A DNA stretch of 38,410 nucleotides from Gemmatimonas sp. (GCF_031426495.1 NZ_JANPLK010000026.1:1-38410); one strand, 5' to 3'; positions 14,876 to 24,078 are shown, counted from the stretch's first letter. Program-made: numbers and translations. Notes: generated by a model not told the origin, from the sequence alone.

Positions 14876-15916
14876 ATGACCCCACGATTTCTTCGGGCCG
14901 CACTCCTCCTCGTTGCACTCTCCGGCGTCGCCGGGACTGCTCGCGCGCAGGGCAAGCCGCTTGGCGAGGTGTTGGTGCTCACCACCGGCGGCACGATCGC
15001 GAGTCGAACCATCGGCCCTATGACCGATGGACCGTCGCTGGTGCGCGGCATTCCGGAACTTGCGAAGGTGGCCACCATCCGAGTGGAAGAGGTGATGCGC
15101 GTGCCGTCGTCACAGGTCACGCCGGCCGACTGGCTGCGGCTCGGCAAGCGCGTGAACTCAGCATTCGCAACCGCACCGGCGCTGCGCGGCATCGTGGTCA
15201 CGCACGGGACCGACACCATGGAGGAGACGGCGTTCTTTCTCAATCTTACCGTTCGTGACCCGCGGCCCGTGGTCGTCACCGGTGCGATGCGTGGAGCCGA
15301 CGAGGTCTCGGCCGATGGGCCGGCGAATGTGCTGAACGGTGTGCGCGTCGCGATGACCGTGGAGGCGAAGGGCCACGGGGTTCTCGTGGTGTTGAACGAG
15401 GACATCGCCGCCGCGCGCGATGTGTGGAAGTCGGACAATCGCCGCGCGGATACGTTCGGCTCACCTCAGCGCGGCTATCTCGGTGCGGCCGATCCGGACA
15501 CCGTGATTTTCTTCCGGCGCGCACTCCAGTCGCACACCGTTGCATCCGAATTCGATATCGCACGCATCGATTCGCTGGCGCGGGTCGAAATCGTGACGGA
15601 TTATGCCGGATTCGACTCCACGGTGATGCACGCCGCAGTGCAGCGACGTCCGCGCGGCATCGTGCTCACAAGCTTCGCAGGAGGACGTCTAAGTGCGGGC
15701 GGTCGGGCGGCGGTGCGCATCGCCGCCGCGGCCAACATTCCCGTCGTCGTGGCGTCACGGGTTCCGGGTGGTCGGATCGTTGGTTCACCGCTTGGTGACA
15801 TGCCAGTGGTCTTGGCGCGCGATCTCCCGGCGCACAAAGCGCGCGTGTTGCTGATGCTCGCTCTCACGCGCACCGCAGAGCGTGGCGCGCTGCAGCAGAT
15901 CTTCGATCGCTACTGA
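14876..15916 (+). CDS. ansB: Type II (periplasmic) L-asparaginase
   Basis: 346 residues. A signal peptide covers residues 1-25 (LLLVALSGVAGTARAQG). The asparaginase fingerprints follow: VLTTGGTIAS (nucleophile Thr37 by alignment with the family), VVTHGTDTMEETAF (Thr-Asp pair) and a conserved Lys in the VWKSDNRRADTF segment. The enzyme hydrolyses asparagine, and often glutamine, to the acid and ammonia in the periplasm. Length is near the usual 330-350. The ATG at 14876 puts the signal peptide at the N-terminus; an in-frame ATG at 14855 would add seven residues. It follows the SARP gene by 50 bp but is functionally unrelated. The name reflects family membership, not proven substrate range. Confidence 0.9.
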   Translation: MTPRFLRAALLLVALSGVAGTARAQGKPLGEVLVLTTGGTIASRTIGPMTDGPSLVRGIPELAKVATIRVEEVMRVPSSQVTPADWLRLGKRVNSAFATAPALRGIVVTHGTDTMEETAFFLNLTVRDPRPVVVTGAMRGADEVSADGPANVLNGVRVAMTVEAKGHGVLVVLNEDIAAARDVWKSDNRRADTFGSPQRGYLGAADPDTVIFFRRALQSHTVASEFDIARIDSLARVEIVTDYAGFDSTVMHAAVQRRPRGIVLTSFAGGRLSAGGRAAVRIAAAANIPVVVASRVPGGRIVGSPLGDMPVVLARDLPAHKARVLLMLALTRTAERGALQQIFDRY

Positions 15917-15957
15917 ACGGCGGCGTCCATCCGGCACGTACCGGCCAGCAGGCTGGA

Positions 15958-16707
15958 TCAGTGCGTCAAGCCGTACACAATAAAATTCGTGGCGAACTTG
16001 TAGGCATCGTTGGAGAGGTTCACCGGAAACCACCCTTCGCCCGACCACTCCATGTAGTCACCGATGTCGTTGTTAAAACTGATCACGGCGAGCATCCGCT
16101 GACGGGGGTCGTTGCCCTCGTACACCGCATAGTATTCCGCGACAGCAGCCGTGGTGGCGGGATGATGCATCCCGTCCAGCTTCTTCAGCGCAAAGAACCC
16201 GTTGAAGATCGGGTGGGAGGCATCGAGCCGAAAGAACTTGACCTCGGGGAGTACCATGCGCATCGATCGCTCGAACACATCCCACTGACGCTGGTAGTAA
16301 AAGTCGTCCACGATCAGGAATCCGCCACGTTGCAGCCAGGTCCGGAGCCCCGTTGCCTCGGCCGCCGTTGGCACCCAGTACCCCGGCTCCGTCAGCCACG
16401 CGACCGTATGTCTCGCGAGACCCGGATCATCGAGCGTGTAGACATTGGTCTCCGTCTTCCGTAACGACATCGTGGTGAGATTGTCGAGGATGACGAGAAA
16501 ATTGCGCTCCATTCGTGGATAGTCGACACCCCACGCCAAGCGGTAACCCTGTGTGTACCTGATACGCGCGAACGTATACCGACCGTCATACGGCGCGTTC
16601 GGCTCCAGACGCGCCGAGCGTTGTGACCACGCAACCGGCGCCAAGACACAGATGACGATCGCTGCACACACAGCGAGACTCCATCGGCGTCGTCGAAGTG
16701 TGTGCAT
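15958..16707 (-). CDS. Exported DUF4159 domain protein
   Basis: 249 residues with a signal-anchor or signal peptide (RRRRWSLAVCAAIVICVLAPVAWSQ). The DUF4159 domain fills the rest: YTFARIRYTQGYRLAWGVDYPRMERNFL near the start, then LRTWLQRGGFLIVDDFYY and the end VNLSNDAYKFATNFIVYGLTH. The fold is related to glutamine-amidotransferase-like domains, but no nucleophile Cys is seen. DUF4159 proteins often accompany MoxR/vWA-type envelope genes; none is adjacent here. It starts 45 bp after the oxidoreductase beta gene on the same strand, so read-through is possible. Function unknown. Confidence 0.85.
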   Translation of the reverse strand: MHTLRRRRWSLAVCAAIVICVLAPVAWSQRSARLEPNAPYDGRYTFARIRYTQGYRLAWGVDYPRMERNFLVILDNLTTMSLRKTETNVYTLDDPGLARHTVAWLTEPGYWVPTAAEATGLRTWLQRGGFLIVDDFYYQRQWDVFERSMRMVLPEVKFFRLDASHPIFNGFFALKKLDGMHHPATTAAVAEYYAVYEGNDPRQRMLAVISFNNDIGDYMEWSGEGWFPVNLSNDAYKFATNFIVYGLTH

Positions 16708-16752
16708 GCTCTACCCGGGAACAGGAAACGTGCGATACGGGTGAAGGGTCTG

Positions 16753-17808
16753 CTACCGGTACTGCTCCATCAGCGACTGCAGCGCCGCATTTCCCGGGCA
16801 CAGATCGGCGAACGGCAGATCTACCAGCGGCTGCGTCGTCGTCTTGGCCATCGCATGCATGTCCTGCCCGCTCTCGTCAATGAACAGCAGTCCGGTGGCC
16901 ACTTCGTGCCGCAGCTGGCAGGCGCGCACGTGCGCGTAGGCCTGCTCACGGTCGGTCGGGTCGTAGCTGTCGGCCGTCTTGCGAAAGCGCACGGTGCTGC
17001 CGTCGTGCATGGCGACGACCGACACGTCGCTGTCGGTGTCGGGCGCCGTGATCTCGCGCCGCAACGGCACGAAGTCCGCCGCCGAAATCTCGACCTCATG
17101 CTCGCGCGTGAACTTGTAGCTCTTGGTAGACCCTTCGTGATCGTTGAAGGTGACGCATGGCGAGATCACGTCGATCAGTGCCAGGCCGTTGTGCGACAGA
17201 CCGGCCTTGAGAATGGGCACCAGCTGCGCCTTGTCGCCCGAGAAGCTGCGGGCCACGAAGGTCGCACCCAGCGTGAGCGCCAGCAGTACGGGGTCGATGG
17301 GCTGCTGCATGTTGGCTTCGCCCTTCTTGGACGTCGAGCCGATATCGGCCGACGCCGAGAACTGTCCCTTGGTGAGGCCGTACACGCCATTGTTGTCGAT
17401 CACGTACAGCATGCGCACGTTGCGACGGATCGCGTGCGACAGCTGGCCGAGGCCGATGCTGAGCGAGTCGCCGTCTCCCGAGATGCCGATGTAGGTGAGG
17501 TCACGATTGGCCGCGCTCGCACCCGAGGTGACTGACGGCATGCGGCCGTGCACGCTGTTGAAGCCGTGCGACTGCTTCATGAAATACGCGGTCGTCTTCG
17601 ACGAGCAGCCGATGCCACTCATCTTGGCGGCGCGATGCGGCGGCAGCGACAGCTCCCAGAACGACTGCACGAGGGCCGCAGTCACGGAGTCGTGTCCACA
17701 GCCAGCGCACAGCGTAGACATCGCGCCTTCGTAATCGCGGACCGTGAAGCCCAGCGCGTTGCGCTGCAGTCCGGGGTGTCGGACCGGCGGTTTGGCAATG
17801 GACGTCAT
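16753..17808 (-). CDS. korB: 2-oxoacid:ferredoxin oxidoreductase, beta subunit
   Basis: 351 residues. It carries the thiamine diphosphate-binding GDGDSLSIGLGQLSHAIRRN with a downstream NNGVYGLTKGQ, and the Fe-S cysteine pattern CAGCGHD (two Cys), GIGCSSKT and SPCVTF. These are the marks of the beta subunit of 2-oxoacid:ferredoxin oxidoreductases, which decarboxylate a 2-oxoacid, make an acyl-CoA and reduce ferredoxin. Its ATG overlaps the TGA of the alpha gene by four bases (17805-17808). 2-oxoglutarate is the most likely substrate by resemblance to KorB; pyruvate or a branched-chain acid cannot be excluded. Confidence 0.92.
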   Translation of the reverse strand: MTSIAKPPVRHPGLQRNALGFTVRDYEGAMSTLCAGCGHDSVTAALVQSFWELSLPPHRAAKMSGIGCSSKTTAYFMKQSHGFNSVHGRMPSVTSGASAANRDLTYIGISGDGDSLSIGLGQLSHAIRRNVRMLYVIDNNGVYGLTKGQFSASADIGSTSKKGEANMQQPIDPVLLALTLGATFVARSFSGDKAQLVPILKAGLSHNGLALIDVISPCVTFNDHEGSTKSYKFTREHEVEISAADFVPLRREITAPDTDSDVSVVAMHDGSTVRFRKTADSYDPTDREQAYAHVRACQLRHEVATGLLFIDESGQDMHAMAKTTTQPLVDLPFADLCPGNAALQSLMEQYR

Positions 17809-19604
17809 GCGGGCACCTCAGCGAAATGGTTCGCGATCGCGGTCACGACCACATTGGCAGTGAGCGGCATGCCGCCGTAGTCGAGCACGGGCGTCATGTG
17901 GTCGCGCGGCACACCGGTTTCGATCGCCAGCAGCGACCGGAGCTGCGCGTCGCGGTTCTGCTCCACCACGAAGACCGCATCGTGGGCGTCGATGAACTCG
18001 CGCACGCTGCTGTTGAACGGGAAGGCCTTGATCCGCATGTAGTCGGCCACGATCCCCTGGTCGCGCAGGCGATCGATAGCTTCGAGCACGGCCGCGTGGC
18101 AGCTGCCCAGCGAGACGATGCCGACATGCGCGTCGGGCTTCATATGGAATTCGGGATGGGGCACGACCGTTGCCGCCGTCGCGAACTTGCGCGTGAGACG
18201 ATCGACGACTTCCTGGTACGCGTCGGAGTCTTCGGTGTAGGCGCCATGCTTATCGTGACCCGAGCCGCGCACGAAGTAGGCGCCGTTCGGATGCACGCCC
18301 GGCAGTGTGCGGGCTGCGATGCCGTCTCCATCCACATCGAGGTACCGCGAGAACTTCTTCACCTGCTCGAGCGCGGCGGCGTCGAGCACCTTGCCGCGAT
18401 CGGGCTGATAGCCGTCATCCCACACCAGTCGCTTGCACATCCAGTCGTTCATGCCGATGTCGAGATCACTGGCTACGAACACCGGCGTCTGGAAACGCTC
18501 GGCCAGATCGAACGCCGTCGTACCGATGTAGAAGCACTCTTCCGGACTGCACGGGAACAGCACGATGTGCTTGGTGTCGCCATGCGAGGCGTAGGCGAGC
18601 GACATCAAGTCGCACTGTTGCGTGCGGGTGGGCATGCCGGTCGCCGGCCCCGTGCGCTGGATATCGTAGAAGACTGCAGGAATTTCCGTGTAGTACGCGA
18701 GGCCGATGAACTCCTGCATGAGCGAGATGCCGGGGCCCGATGTGTTCGTGAACGCGCGCGCCCCCGCCCAGCCGGCGCCGATTACGATGCCGGCGGCGGC
18801 CAGTTCGTCTTCCGCCTGAATGATGCAGTACTTGTGCAACCCCGTATCGGGCTCCACGCGGAAGCGCTCGCAAAACCCGCGGAACGCTTCCATGAGCGAC
18901 GTGGACGGCGTGATCGGGTACCACGCACCGACCGTCGCGCCAGCGTAGACAGCGCCCAGGCCGGCGGCGGTGTTGCCGTCGATGAGAATGGAGTCGCCCG
19001 TGGCATCCATCTTCTCGAGATGGAAGGGCAGGGGACAGGCGAAGTGCTGCTTGGCGTAGTCGTAGCCCAGCCGGATGGCCGTGTTATTCGACTCGAGCAG
19101 CTTCTTCTTCTTGGAGAACTTCTCGATCAGCATCTGCCCGATGATGTCCATGTCGATCTCGAGCAGCGCCGCCAGCGCGCCGGCGTACACGATGTTGCGC
19201 AGCAGCGTGCGGTCGCGGTCACCGACGAAGGTGTCCACGCACATCTGACCGAACGGAATGCCGATGATCGTGATGCCTTCGCGCTCGAGCTCCGATTCCA
19301 GCGGCCACGACGAGTCGTACACCAGGTATCCGCCCGGGCGCACCGTCGCGACATCCTTGGCGTAGGTACTGGGATTGAGGGCGACCACGAGATCCACGTG
19401 CTGCGGACGCGCCGTATATCCGTCCTTGCTCACGCGCACTTCGTAGAACGTGGGCAGTCCCTGAATGTTCGACGGGAAGATATTCTTGCCCGTGACCGGG
19501 ATGCCCATCCGGAAGATCGCCTGCATGAGCAGGCTGTTCGCGCTGGCCGAGCCGGTCCCGTTCACGGTCGCCATCTTGAAGGCGAAATCGTTGATGCCAC
19601 TCAT
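17805..19604 (-). CDS. korA: 2-oxoacid:ferredoxin oxidoreductase, fused gamma-alpha subunit
   Basis: 599 residues. The N-terminal ~190 residues are the gamma domain (GTGSASANSLLMQAIFRMGIPVTGKNIFPSNIQG), and from about residue 205 comes the alpha domain (LIDGNTAAGLGAVYAGATVGAWYPITPSTSLME, EDELAAAGIVIGAGWAGARAFTNTSGPG). The C-terminal domain has HVGIVSLGSCHAAVLEAIDRL. This gamma-alpha arrangement is the KorA form found in aerobic bacteria. It pairs with the beta subunit downstream and follows the flavoprotein gene by 22 bp. The complex is cytoplasmic. Confidence 0.92.
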   Translation of the reverse strand: MSGINDFAFKMATVNGTGSASANSLLMQAIFRMGIPVTGKNIFPSNIQGLPTFYEVRVSKDGYTARPQHVDLVVALNPSTYAKDVATVRPGGYLVYDSSWPLESELEREGITIIGIPFGQMCVDTFVGDRDRTLLRNIVYAGALAALLEIDMDIIGQMLIEKFSKKKKLLESNNTAIRLGYDYAKQHFACPLPFHLEKMDATGDSILIDGNTAAGLGAVYAGATVGAWYPITPSTSLMEAFRGFCERFRVEPDTGLHKYCIIQAEDELAAAGIVIGAGWAGARAFTNTSGPGISLMQEFIGLAYYTEIPAVFYDIQRTGPATGMPTRTQQCDLMSLAYASHGDTKHIVLFPCSPEECFYIGTTAFDLAERFQTPVFVASDLDIGMNDWMCKRLVWDDGYQPDRGKVLDAAALEQVKKFSRYLDVDGDGIAARTLPGVHPNGAYFVRGSGHDKHGAYTEDSDAYQEVVDRLTRKFATAATVVPHPEFHMKPDAHVGIVSLGSCHAAVLEAIDRLRDQGIVADYMRIKAFPFNSSVREFIDAHDAVFVVEQNRDAQLRSLLAIETGVPRDHMTPVLDYGGMPLTANVVVTAIANHFAEVPA

Positions 19605-19626
19605 ACGCGCACGCTCATGTCTGCAC

Positions 19627-21435
19627 TCATACGCTCACCGGAACGACGGTGCCCGACGCGCTGAAGGCATAGGGCAATACGAGGGAGAATTTCTGCATGT
19701 CCCACGCGGCGGTGGGGCAACGTTCAGCGCAGAGGCCGCAATGCAGGCAGATGTCTTCGTCTTTCACCATGATGCGTTGTGTCTGCGGCAACGCGTCCGA
19801 CACATACAAATCCTGGGAGAGGTTCTCCGCCGGCGCCTTGAGCCGCGTGCGGAGTTCTGCTTCGGTCTCGGCCACCGGCGCGATTGTGAGGCAGTTCACC
19901 GGACATACATCGATACACGCATCGCACTCGATGCACAGCTTCGCCGTAAAGTGTGTTTCGATATCGCAATTCAGGCAGCGCTGCACTTCGGTCGCGGTTT
20001 GCTCCGGAGTGTAGCCGAGCTCTACCTCTTCGCTGACGCTGGCGAATCGCTTCACGAGCTCGGCGTGCGACATCTGTGCACGCGGTGACGGGTTGAACTC
20101 GTTGCTGTACATCCACGAGTGCATGCCCATCTTCGTACTGATCAAGTGCATACCCTGCGCGGGGCGATTCGTGACATCCTCGCCGAGGCAGTGCTTGTGA
20201 ATCGAGATCGCGGCCTGATGTCCGTGTTCGACGGCCCAGATGATATTCTGCGGTCCCCAGGCGGCGTCGCCACCGAAGAACACGTCGGGGCGCGACGACT
20301 GGAACGATGCCTTGTTCACCACCGGCATGTCCCACTGGTCGAATGTGATGCCGATATCGCGCTCGATCCACGGGAACGCGTTATCCTGACCGATCGCGAG
20401 GATGACGGTATCGCACGGCATGATGATCGTGTCGATCACGGTGCTGGTCTGACGTCCTTTCGACTCGCTCCACTCCAGCCGCTCAAACTCCATGCCGACC
20501 AGCTTGCCATCTTCGATCACGAACCGCTTCGGGGCGTGATTCTCGATGATGTGGATGCCTTCTTCCTCGGCGTCCTCGAGTTCCCACGGTGACGCCTTGA
20601 AGAACTTGCGTCCGCGGCGAGCGATCACGTTGGTGTTGGTGCCGCCCAGCCGGCGCGAGGTGCGGCAGCAGTCCATGGCGGTGTTGCCGACGCCGATGAT
20701 CAGGACATTCTCGCCGATCGATTCGATGTGGCCGAAGTGGACGGAGCTGAGCCACTCGATGCCGATGTGGATCTGGTCGCGCACGGCCGGATCCCAGCGC
20801 CCGGGAATGTCGAGCTCCTTGCCCTTGGGCGCGCCGCTACCCACGAAGACCGCGTCGTACTGCTCATCGAGCAGGGTGCGGAGGCTTTCCACCGAGGTGT
20901 TGTACCGCACCTCGGCACCCATGTCGATGATGCACTGCGTCTCCTCGTTGAGCACCTGCTCGGGGAGTCGGAACGAGGGAATGTTCACGCGCATGAGGCC
21001 ACCGGCCTGCGCGTTCTTCTCGTAGATCACGACCTCGTATCCGAGGGGGAGCAGGTCGTTGGCCACAGTGAGCGACGACGGGCCGGCGCCGATGAGCGCG
21101 ACTCGCTTGCCATTGCGATCGGTGACCGGCTTCGGGAGATAGGCGCTGATGTCGTCGCGGAGATCGGCGGCGACACGCTTCAGGCGGCAAATGGCAACGG
21201 GCTTGCCGTCGACGCGGCCGCGTCGGCAGGCGGGCTCGCAGGGGCGGTCGCACGTTCTTCCAAGGATGCCCGGAAAAACATTGGACTCGCGGTTCAGCAA
21301 GTACGATTCCGTGTACCGACCCTGCGCAATCAGCCGGAGATACTCCGGGACATTGGTGTGCGCGGGACAAGCCCACTGACAGTCGACCACCTTGTGATAG
21401 TGGTCGGGCGTGCTGACATCCGTGTGCAAAGACAT
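19627..21435 (-). CDS. GltD-like FAD/NAD(P) oxidoreductase with C-terminal ferredoxin domain
   Basis: 602 residues from the ATG at 21435. The N-terminal Cys-rich domain (CQWACPAHTNVPEY, CDRPCEPACRRGRVDG) is the Fe-S part of glutamate-synthase beta-type flavoproteins. FAD binding is at GAGPSSLTVANDLLPLGYEVVIYEK, NAD(P) binding at VLIIGVGNTAMDCCRTSRRLG, and the second FAD motif at PDVFFGGDAAWG. The C-terminus holds two [4Fe-4S] sites (CIECDACIDVCPVNC and CLHCGLCAERCP). It is first in the operon with KorA and KorB and probably moves electrons between ferredoxin and NAD(P)H for them. The in-frame ATG at 21546 is rejected as it adds non-homologous basic sequence; GAGG lies before 21435. Confidence 0.88.
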   Translation of the reverse strand: MSLHTDVSTPDHYHKVVDCQWACPAHTNVPEYLRLIAQGRYTESYLLNRESNVFPGILGRTCDRPCEPACRRGRVDGKPVAICRLKRVAADLRDDISAYLPKPVTDRNGKRVALIGAGPSSLTVANDLLPLGYEVVIYEKNAQAGGLMRVNIPSFRLPEQVLNEETQCIIDMGAEVRYNTSVESLRTLLDEQYDAVFVGSGAPKGKELDIPGRWDPAVRDQIHIGIEWLSSVHFGHIESIGENVLIIGVGNTAMDCCRTSRRLGGTNTNVIARRGRKFFKASPWELEDAEEEGIHIIENHAPKRFVIEDGKLVGMEFERLEWSESKGRQTSTVIDTIIMPCDTVILAIGQDNAFPWIERDIGITFDQWDMPVVNKASFQSSRPDVFFGGDAAWGPQNIIWAVEHGHQAAISIHKHCLGEDVTNRPAQGMHLISTKMGMHSWMYSNEFNPSPRAQMSHAELVKRFASVSEEVELGYTPEQTATEVQRCLNCDIETHFTAKLCIECDACIDVCPVNCLTIAPVAETEAELRTRLKAPAENLSQDLYVSDALPQTQRIMVKDEDICLHCGLCAERCPTAAWDMQKFSLVLPYAFSASGTVVPVSV

Positions 21436-21833
21436 GGGGCGTCGCCTCGTAACAAGTCTATGCCGATATCGAGGAGACCTCCGACCCGGCGTAGGAAAAT
21501 CGAATCTTCTCTGAGGAGTATGCGTCACGTTAGTCGTGTCCGCCATGCAAAACGTGGAGACTGCGCGTCGGGATCTGGGTGGACGTCGCGCTCGTCATTC
21601 CCGGTAGAGCGCGGCGATGGGACGTAATGGGGCGGGTCCGAATGCGGCCGCGGGCAAAAGGTGGCGAGATGCGTATGATCAAGGCTGAGCGGTTCGCCGG
21701 GCGGGGTGGCGAGATTGCGGCGCAGATCGTTCTGGCGATAGTGTTCGGTCGACAGCGGAGTCCTCGTCGCTGACCGGCGACCAGCACCCGCGTGGGTCGA
21801 CACTCGGTTCTGTCCACTGCGAAGTCGAGGGCA
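21436..21833. other. 398-bp divergent intergenic region
   Basis: It separates the leftward oxidoreductase operon from the rightward TPM-domain gene and so should hold two promoters. I see no convincing -35/-10 pair, no RNA structure and no repeat. Short open frames inside it (for example 21579-21773 plus, and an ATG at 21520 plus) have no usable ribosome-binding site and arginine-rich composition, and I do not call them genes. Confidence 0.5.
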
Positions 21834-22790
21834 ATGCACTTGACGCACATCGTTCGGAGCGGGCGCTGCAGAGTCACCGTAACGGCATTCGTCGCCGCGC
21901 TTGTTCTGAGCGTACGTGGCGTGCTGGTAGTCGGCTCTGCAAACGCACAGGGCTCGAGCTTTGCCGTGCCGAAGGCCGTCGGTTACGTGAACGACTACGC
22001 GCACGTCCTCCCCGATTCCACGCGCCGCAGTATCGAGGATGCCCTGCTGCGTATCCGAAGTCGCACCGAGGGTGAGGTGGTAGTCGTGACGCGCGCGACG
22101 CTCGAGGGACTCGATGTGAGCGACATGGCGCGTCGCATCGGCAACGCGTGGGGCGTCGGCGCACGATCGGGACGTGCGCGGCAGGCGGGGACGATCGTGT
22201 TACTGATCCCGAAAGAGAGGTCGGCCGATGGGCGCGGCTACTGTCGCATCGAGCTTGGCGTCGGTGCGAACGCGTTCATCCCCGACTCGGCCGCCGCGTC
22301 GATCTGTATCGCGGCCACGCCGGCGTTCCGCGCACGCCGGTATGGCGAGGCCTTGCAGGGAATTGTGTCGGCACTTTCGAAACGGTACGATGCGGCGCTT
22401 CCGATCCTGGTCGACACGCTCCCGTCGGTGCAGTTGCCGCCGGCGCTCGACCGTGTGCTGCGCGACTACGAGCGCGCGTGGCGGACCCGCGATGTCGCGG
22501 CGCTGGTGGCGCTCTTCACTGACGACGGCTTCGTGTTGCAGCCCGGTCGCGCCCCGGCCCGTGGACGCGCTGCGTTGGCCCGCGTGTACGAGGGACAGGG
22601 CGGCGGCGCGTTGCGCCTCCGGGCGTTGGCGTACGCGCACGCCGACAGCGTTGGGTATATCATCGGCGCCTACAGCTACGGCAACGCGCCGGGCGACGAG
22701 GGCAAGTTCACGCTGACCTTGCGGCGGGCTCGCGACGGCCGCTGGTTGATCGCGTCCGACATGGACAACGGCAGCAAGCCACCGCGTTGA
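21834..22790 (+). CDS. Exported TPM-domain protein fused to SnoaL/DUF4440-like domain
   Basis: 318 residues from the ATG at 21834, which follows GAGGG. A signal peptide covers about residues 1-39 (VTVTAFVAALVLSVRGVLVVGSANAQG). Residues about 45-190 are a TPM (phosphatase-like) domain: VGYVNDYAHVLPDSTRRSIEDALLRI, EGEVVVVT, RAGTIVLLIPKE-like strand and YCRIELGVGANAFIPD. Residues about 205-315 look like a SnoaL/NTF2-type fold (LRDYERAWRTRDVAALVALFTDDGFVLQPG, ending DGRWLIASDMD). There is no C-terminal transmembrane helix, so the protein should be periplasmic. The joint of these two domains is uncommon. Function unknown. Confidence 0.8.
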   Translation: MHLTHIVRSGRCRVTVTAFVAALVLSVRGVLVVGSANAQGSSFAVPKAVGYVNDYAHVLPDSTRRSIEDALLRIRSRTEGEVVVVTRATLEGLDVSDMARRIGNAWGVGARSGRARQAGTIVLLIPKERSADGRGYCRIELGVGANAFIPDSAAASICIAATPAFRARRYGEALQGIVSALSKRYDAALPILVDTLPSVQLPPALDRVLRDYERAWRTRDVAALVALFTDDGFVLQPGRAPARGRAALARVYEGQGGGALRLRALAYAHADSVGYIIGAYSYGNAPGDEGKFTLTLRRARDGRWLIASDMDNGSKPPR

Positions 22791-22871
22791 GGGGTCGATC
22801 GTCGCGGCGGTGACGTGCTGACCGCTCGCCGCGGTTTACGTGGCGTATCCCCTTCCGAACCGAGGAACGTC

Positions 22872-23339
22872 ATGACCACGATTGCCAAGCTGTTGCCGAT
22901 GATCGCCTTGGGATTTGCAGCCTGTCGCAGCGCCACCGAGGTCTCGTCCCCACTCGACATCTCGCTGTCGCTCAGCGCGACGTCGGCCGTGCAACCGGCA
23001 GAGATCGACGTTGAGGTCACGGTCGTGAACCGCGATTCCCGCGTGGTGCAGATCGCCGATCCGCGCAGCTATGCCTGTTTCCCGCCGTACCATGTCAGTG
23101 ACGGGTTTGGCCGTACGGTCGAGCTGCCCGGCCGCATCTGCGCGGCGATTGCGTTTGCGCCGATTCAGCTCGCCCCCGGAGCGCGCGTCGTGATCCGTGA
23201 TCGTTGGGCGCTCGACGCCAGCGATCGGGATCGCGGCTCGCGACCAGTCGATGCCGGACAGTACCAGGTGCGCGCACGGGTGTTCGGCGCCGAGCAGGAG
23301 CGCGTGAGCGCACCGATCACGGTCACGGTGCGCCCATGA
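22872..23339 (+). CDS. Lipoprotein with intracellular protease inhibitor-like beta domain
   Basis: 155 residues. MTTIAKLLPMIALGFAAC places a lipobox Cys at residue 18, so the mature protein is a lipoprotein. The rest is an Ig-like beta-sandwich (IDVEVTVVNRDSRVVQIADPRSYACF, VVIRDRWALDASD, GQYQVRARVFG), similar to BsuPI-type or other secreted inhibitor domains. The ATG at 22872 follows GAGGAACGTC. The gene starts 81 bp after the TPM-domain gene on the same strand. The precise role is not known, and the domain call is tentative. Confidence 0.75.
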   Translation: MTTIAKLLPMIALGFAACRSATEVSSPLDISLSLSATSAVQPAEIDVEVTVVNRDSRVVQIADPRSYACFPPYHVSDGFGRTVELPGRICAAIAFAPIQLAPGARVVIRDRWALDASDRDRGSRPVDAGQYQVRARVFGAEQERVSAPITVTVRP

Positions 23340-23349
23340 GGCGTGCCGA

Positions 23350-24078
23350 CTAGATCGCCTGCTCCCACTGCACGATTCCCGTTGCCGCCGATCCGACTTT
23401 CACGCGAAGTACGCCGCTCGGCAGGTTCGACGGGAGGAAGACGGTGAGCGCATTGCTCGACCCCGTCAACGTGCGATTCACCAGCGCGCCGGTGGTGAGC
23501 GTGATTTCGACCGGCGTGTCGCCCATCAGGATTGGTTCTGGACCCGCGCCCAACGCGCAGCCCGGCGTGACCAGCAGGTTAACCGAGGCCGGCGTGCTCC
23601 CGATAATGGGTGAGCTACTTTCGCGGAAGAACGCGCCCTCCAGTTTGGCCGAAGCGCCCATGACCACCGCGCGTGTGAGCGAGAGATGGGTGACGGCCAC
23701 ACCGGTGACGGCTTCCACCGAGCGAACCTCGACCTCGATCGGGCGTCCCGGCACACGTCCGGCCGTGATCTGGTCACTGACCTGTCCGTTGGCGTTCGTA
23801 ATACCGACGCCGGCAAACAGGTCGGTGAACGTATTCATGGCGCGGAAACTCACTACCGTGCCAGCTGATGGCGTCGAGCGGCCACGTCGGTCGAGCGTCG
23901 TCACACTCACCGTGACCGGCGCGCTGGCGTTGCAGGCCATCGGCGTGCCGGTTTCGTTCACCAGCGCGAATCGGGGGGCCGCCACCGATGCGACCGGGGC
24001 CGTGGCGTCGCTGGCGGAGCAGGCGGCGAGCGCACAGGCCGACGCGGCGAGTACGGAGACAGTTGAAATCGGGCGCAT
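23350..24078 (-). CDS. Lipoprotein with bacterial Ig-like domain
   Basis: 242 residues. MRPISTVSVLAASACALAAC gives a lipobox with Cys20. Residues about 30-130 form an Ig-like domain (ALVNETGTPMACNASAPVTVSVTTLD, GTVVSFRA, GQVSDQITAGRVPGRPIEVEVRSV), as in Big_1/invasin-like repeats. The C-terminal part is beta-rich with a terminal VKVGSAATGIVQWEQAI strand. It is convergent with the preceding lipoprotein, with 10 bp between stops. Surface or periplasmic structural role is inferred only from the domain type. Confidence 0.75.
   Translation of the reverse strand: MRPISTVSVLAASACALAACSASDATAPVASVAAPRFALVNETGTPMACNASAPVTVSVTTLDRRGRSTPSAGTVVSFRAMNTFTDLFAGVGITNANGQVSDQITAGRVPGRPIEVEVRSVEAVTGVAVTHLSLTRAVVMGASAKLEGAFFRESSSPIIGSTPASVNLLVTPGCALGAGPEPILMGDTPVEITLTTGALVNRTLTGSSNALTVFLPSNLPSGVLRVKVGSAATGIVQWEQAI

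Noticed and set aside
15917..15957. Terminator between asparaginase and DUF4159 genes
   Set aside because: CCGG...CCGG and CCAGC..GCTGG pairings exist but are short and not followed by T-runs.
17826..19664. 612-codon plus-strand frame opposite the KorA gene
   Set aside because: KorA is clearly the real gene by its motifs; the antisense product has no recognisable domain and is His/Arg/Val-biased.
21435..21546. N-terminal extension of the GltD-like flavoprotein to 21546
   Set aside because: The extra 37 residues are basic and unlike the family, whose N-terminus fits the ATG at 21435 with GAGG upstream.
21579..21773. Small plus-strand frame in the 398-bp gap
   Set aside because: No ribosome-binding site at a proper distance and Arg-rich composition without homology.
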